From: Acetobacteraceae bacterium
Lineage (GTDB): Bacteria > Pseudomonadota > Alphaproteobacteria > Acetobacterales > Acetobacteraceae
Direction of reading: 5' to 3'
Assembly: GCA_003133265.1 (NCBI GenBank)
Contig: PKWQ01000027.1
Coordinates: 449 to 24,562, forward strand
Length of the DNA: 24,114 nucleotides
Each line of letters opens with the position of its first letter. Positions within the stretch are counted from its first letter, which is position 1. Of the stretch, positions 23,868 to 24,114 are shown one piece after another. A program made the translations under genes and the position numbers. The notes under the pieces are model-generated. The model saw nothing but the letters and a program-made list of their open reading frames with translations. It was not told the DNA's origin and made no database searches.

Positions 23868-24114
23868 AATGGCTCCGGTGGGCCTTTCTTCTGTCGGCGC
23901 TGACGATGACAGCGTGCTTGGACGATCCGTCGTCCGGCAAGGTACCATCGGCGCAGGAGTTCGGGCCGGGACAGGTTGCCGAGTTCTGCAGCATGTCGCT
24001 TCAGGAGCATAGTGGCCCGAAGGCCCAGATCTTCGTCAAGGGCCGCGCTTTGCCCTATTGGTTCGCTTCCGTCCACGACATGTTTGCCTTCACGCTGCTG
24101 CCGGAAGAGCCGCG
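23864..24114 (+). CDS. nosL: NosL copper chaperone lipoprotein, 3' end outside window
   Basis: Translation from GTG 23864 gives 83 residues before the window ends. The opening VKWLRWAFLLSALTMTAC is a lipoprotein signal with Cys18 as the likely lipidated residue. The motif FCSMSLQEHSGPKAQIFVKG follows, with C42 and M44, corresponding to the CxM copper-binding motif of NosL, and then WFASVHDMFAF. The family usually has Gly where Ser43 stands. NosL delivers Cu(I) to NosZ from the outer membrane. A GGAGG sequence lies 6 nt upstream, and the start overlaps the nosY stop by 4 nt. Confidence 0.92.
   Translation, partial: MKWLRWAFLLSALTMTACLDDPSSGKVPSAQEFGPGQVAEFCSMSLQEHSGPKAQIFVKGRALPYWFASVHDMFAFTLLPEEP

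Noticed and set aside
1..24114. CRISPR arrays, tRNA or rRNA genes, complete insertion sequences
   Set aside because: No regularly spaced repeats, cloverleaf-like sequence, transposase motifs or terminal inverted repeats were seen by eye.

Overview
The window is a GC-rich, densely coded stretch of bacterial DNA. Its denitrification genes, alphaproteobacterial-type SdhB and twin-arginine NosZ point to an alphaproteobacterium, perhaps from the Rhodospirillales/Acetobacteraceae. That placement is inference. Nothing shows whether this is chromosome or plasmid, although the partial gene at the left edge faintly resembles the end of a ParB-like partition protein.

Layout. Positions 1-540 hold the 3' end of an unidentified gene and a 54-residue ORF. 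Positions 541-4187 look like a decayed catabolic patch: a 5'-truncated, frameshifted tcuA-like flavoprotein, an intact cupin, a frameshifted XdhC fragment, an intact MFS transporter, a stub of a Rieske protein that has lost a cluster ligand, and an intact DUF488 protein. Positions 4332-7352 carry an AhpD-like gene (+), then a leftward group: NnrS, a BON-domain protein, a DUF6522 protein and a small unknown protein. Positions 7712-10310 hold a solitary sdhB, a second AhpD-like gene and a TDT-family transporter. Positions 10464-13347 run leftward: an alpha/beta hydrolase, a tandem DUF2249 protein and a polytopic membrane protein that overlaps it by 4 nt. Positions 13893-16243 hold a MOSC protein, an unrecognised protein and a diiron ferritin-like protein. 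Positions 16454-24114 are the nitrous oxide reductase cluster nosR-nosZ-nosD-nosF-nosY-nosL, with nosL cut by the right edge.

How the genes work together. NosZ reduces N2O to N2 in the periplasm. NosR feeds it electrons and supports its expression, NosDFY and NosL handle copper/sulfur-site assembly, and NnrS belongs to NO-stress and denitrification physiology.

The most interesting result is regulatory. Four perfect copies of TTGCG-N4-CACAA, the motif I know as the NnrR (NO-responsive CRP/FNR family) box, lie 52-60 nt upstream of four start codons: the BON gene (followed by nnrS), the DUF6522 gene, the membrane-protein/DUF2249 pair, and nosZ. A separate FNR/DNR-type dyad (TTGAC-N4-ATCAA) lies between the small unknown gene and sdhB. 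This ties several uncharacterised proteins (BON, DUF6522, tandem DUF2249 and its membrane partner) to one predicted NO-responsive regulon, and gives nosZDFYL its own promoter separate from nosR.
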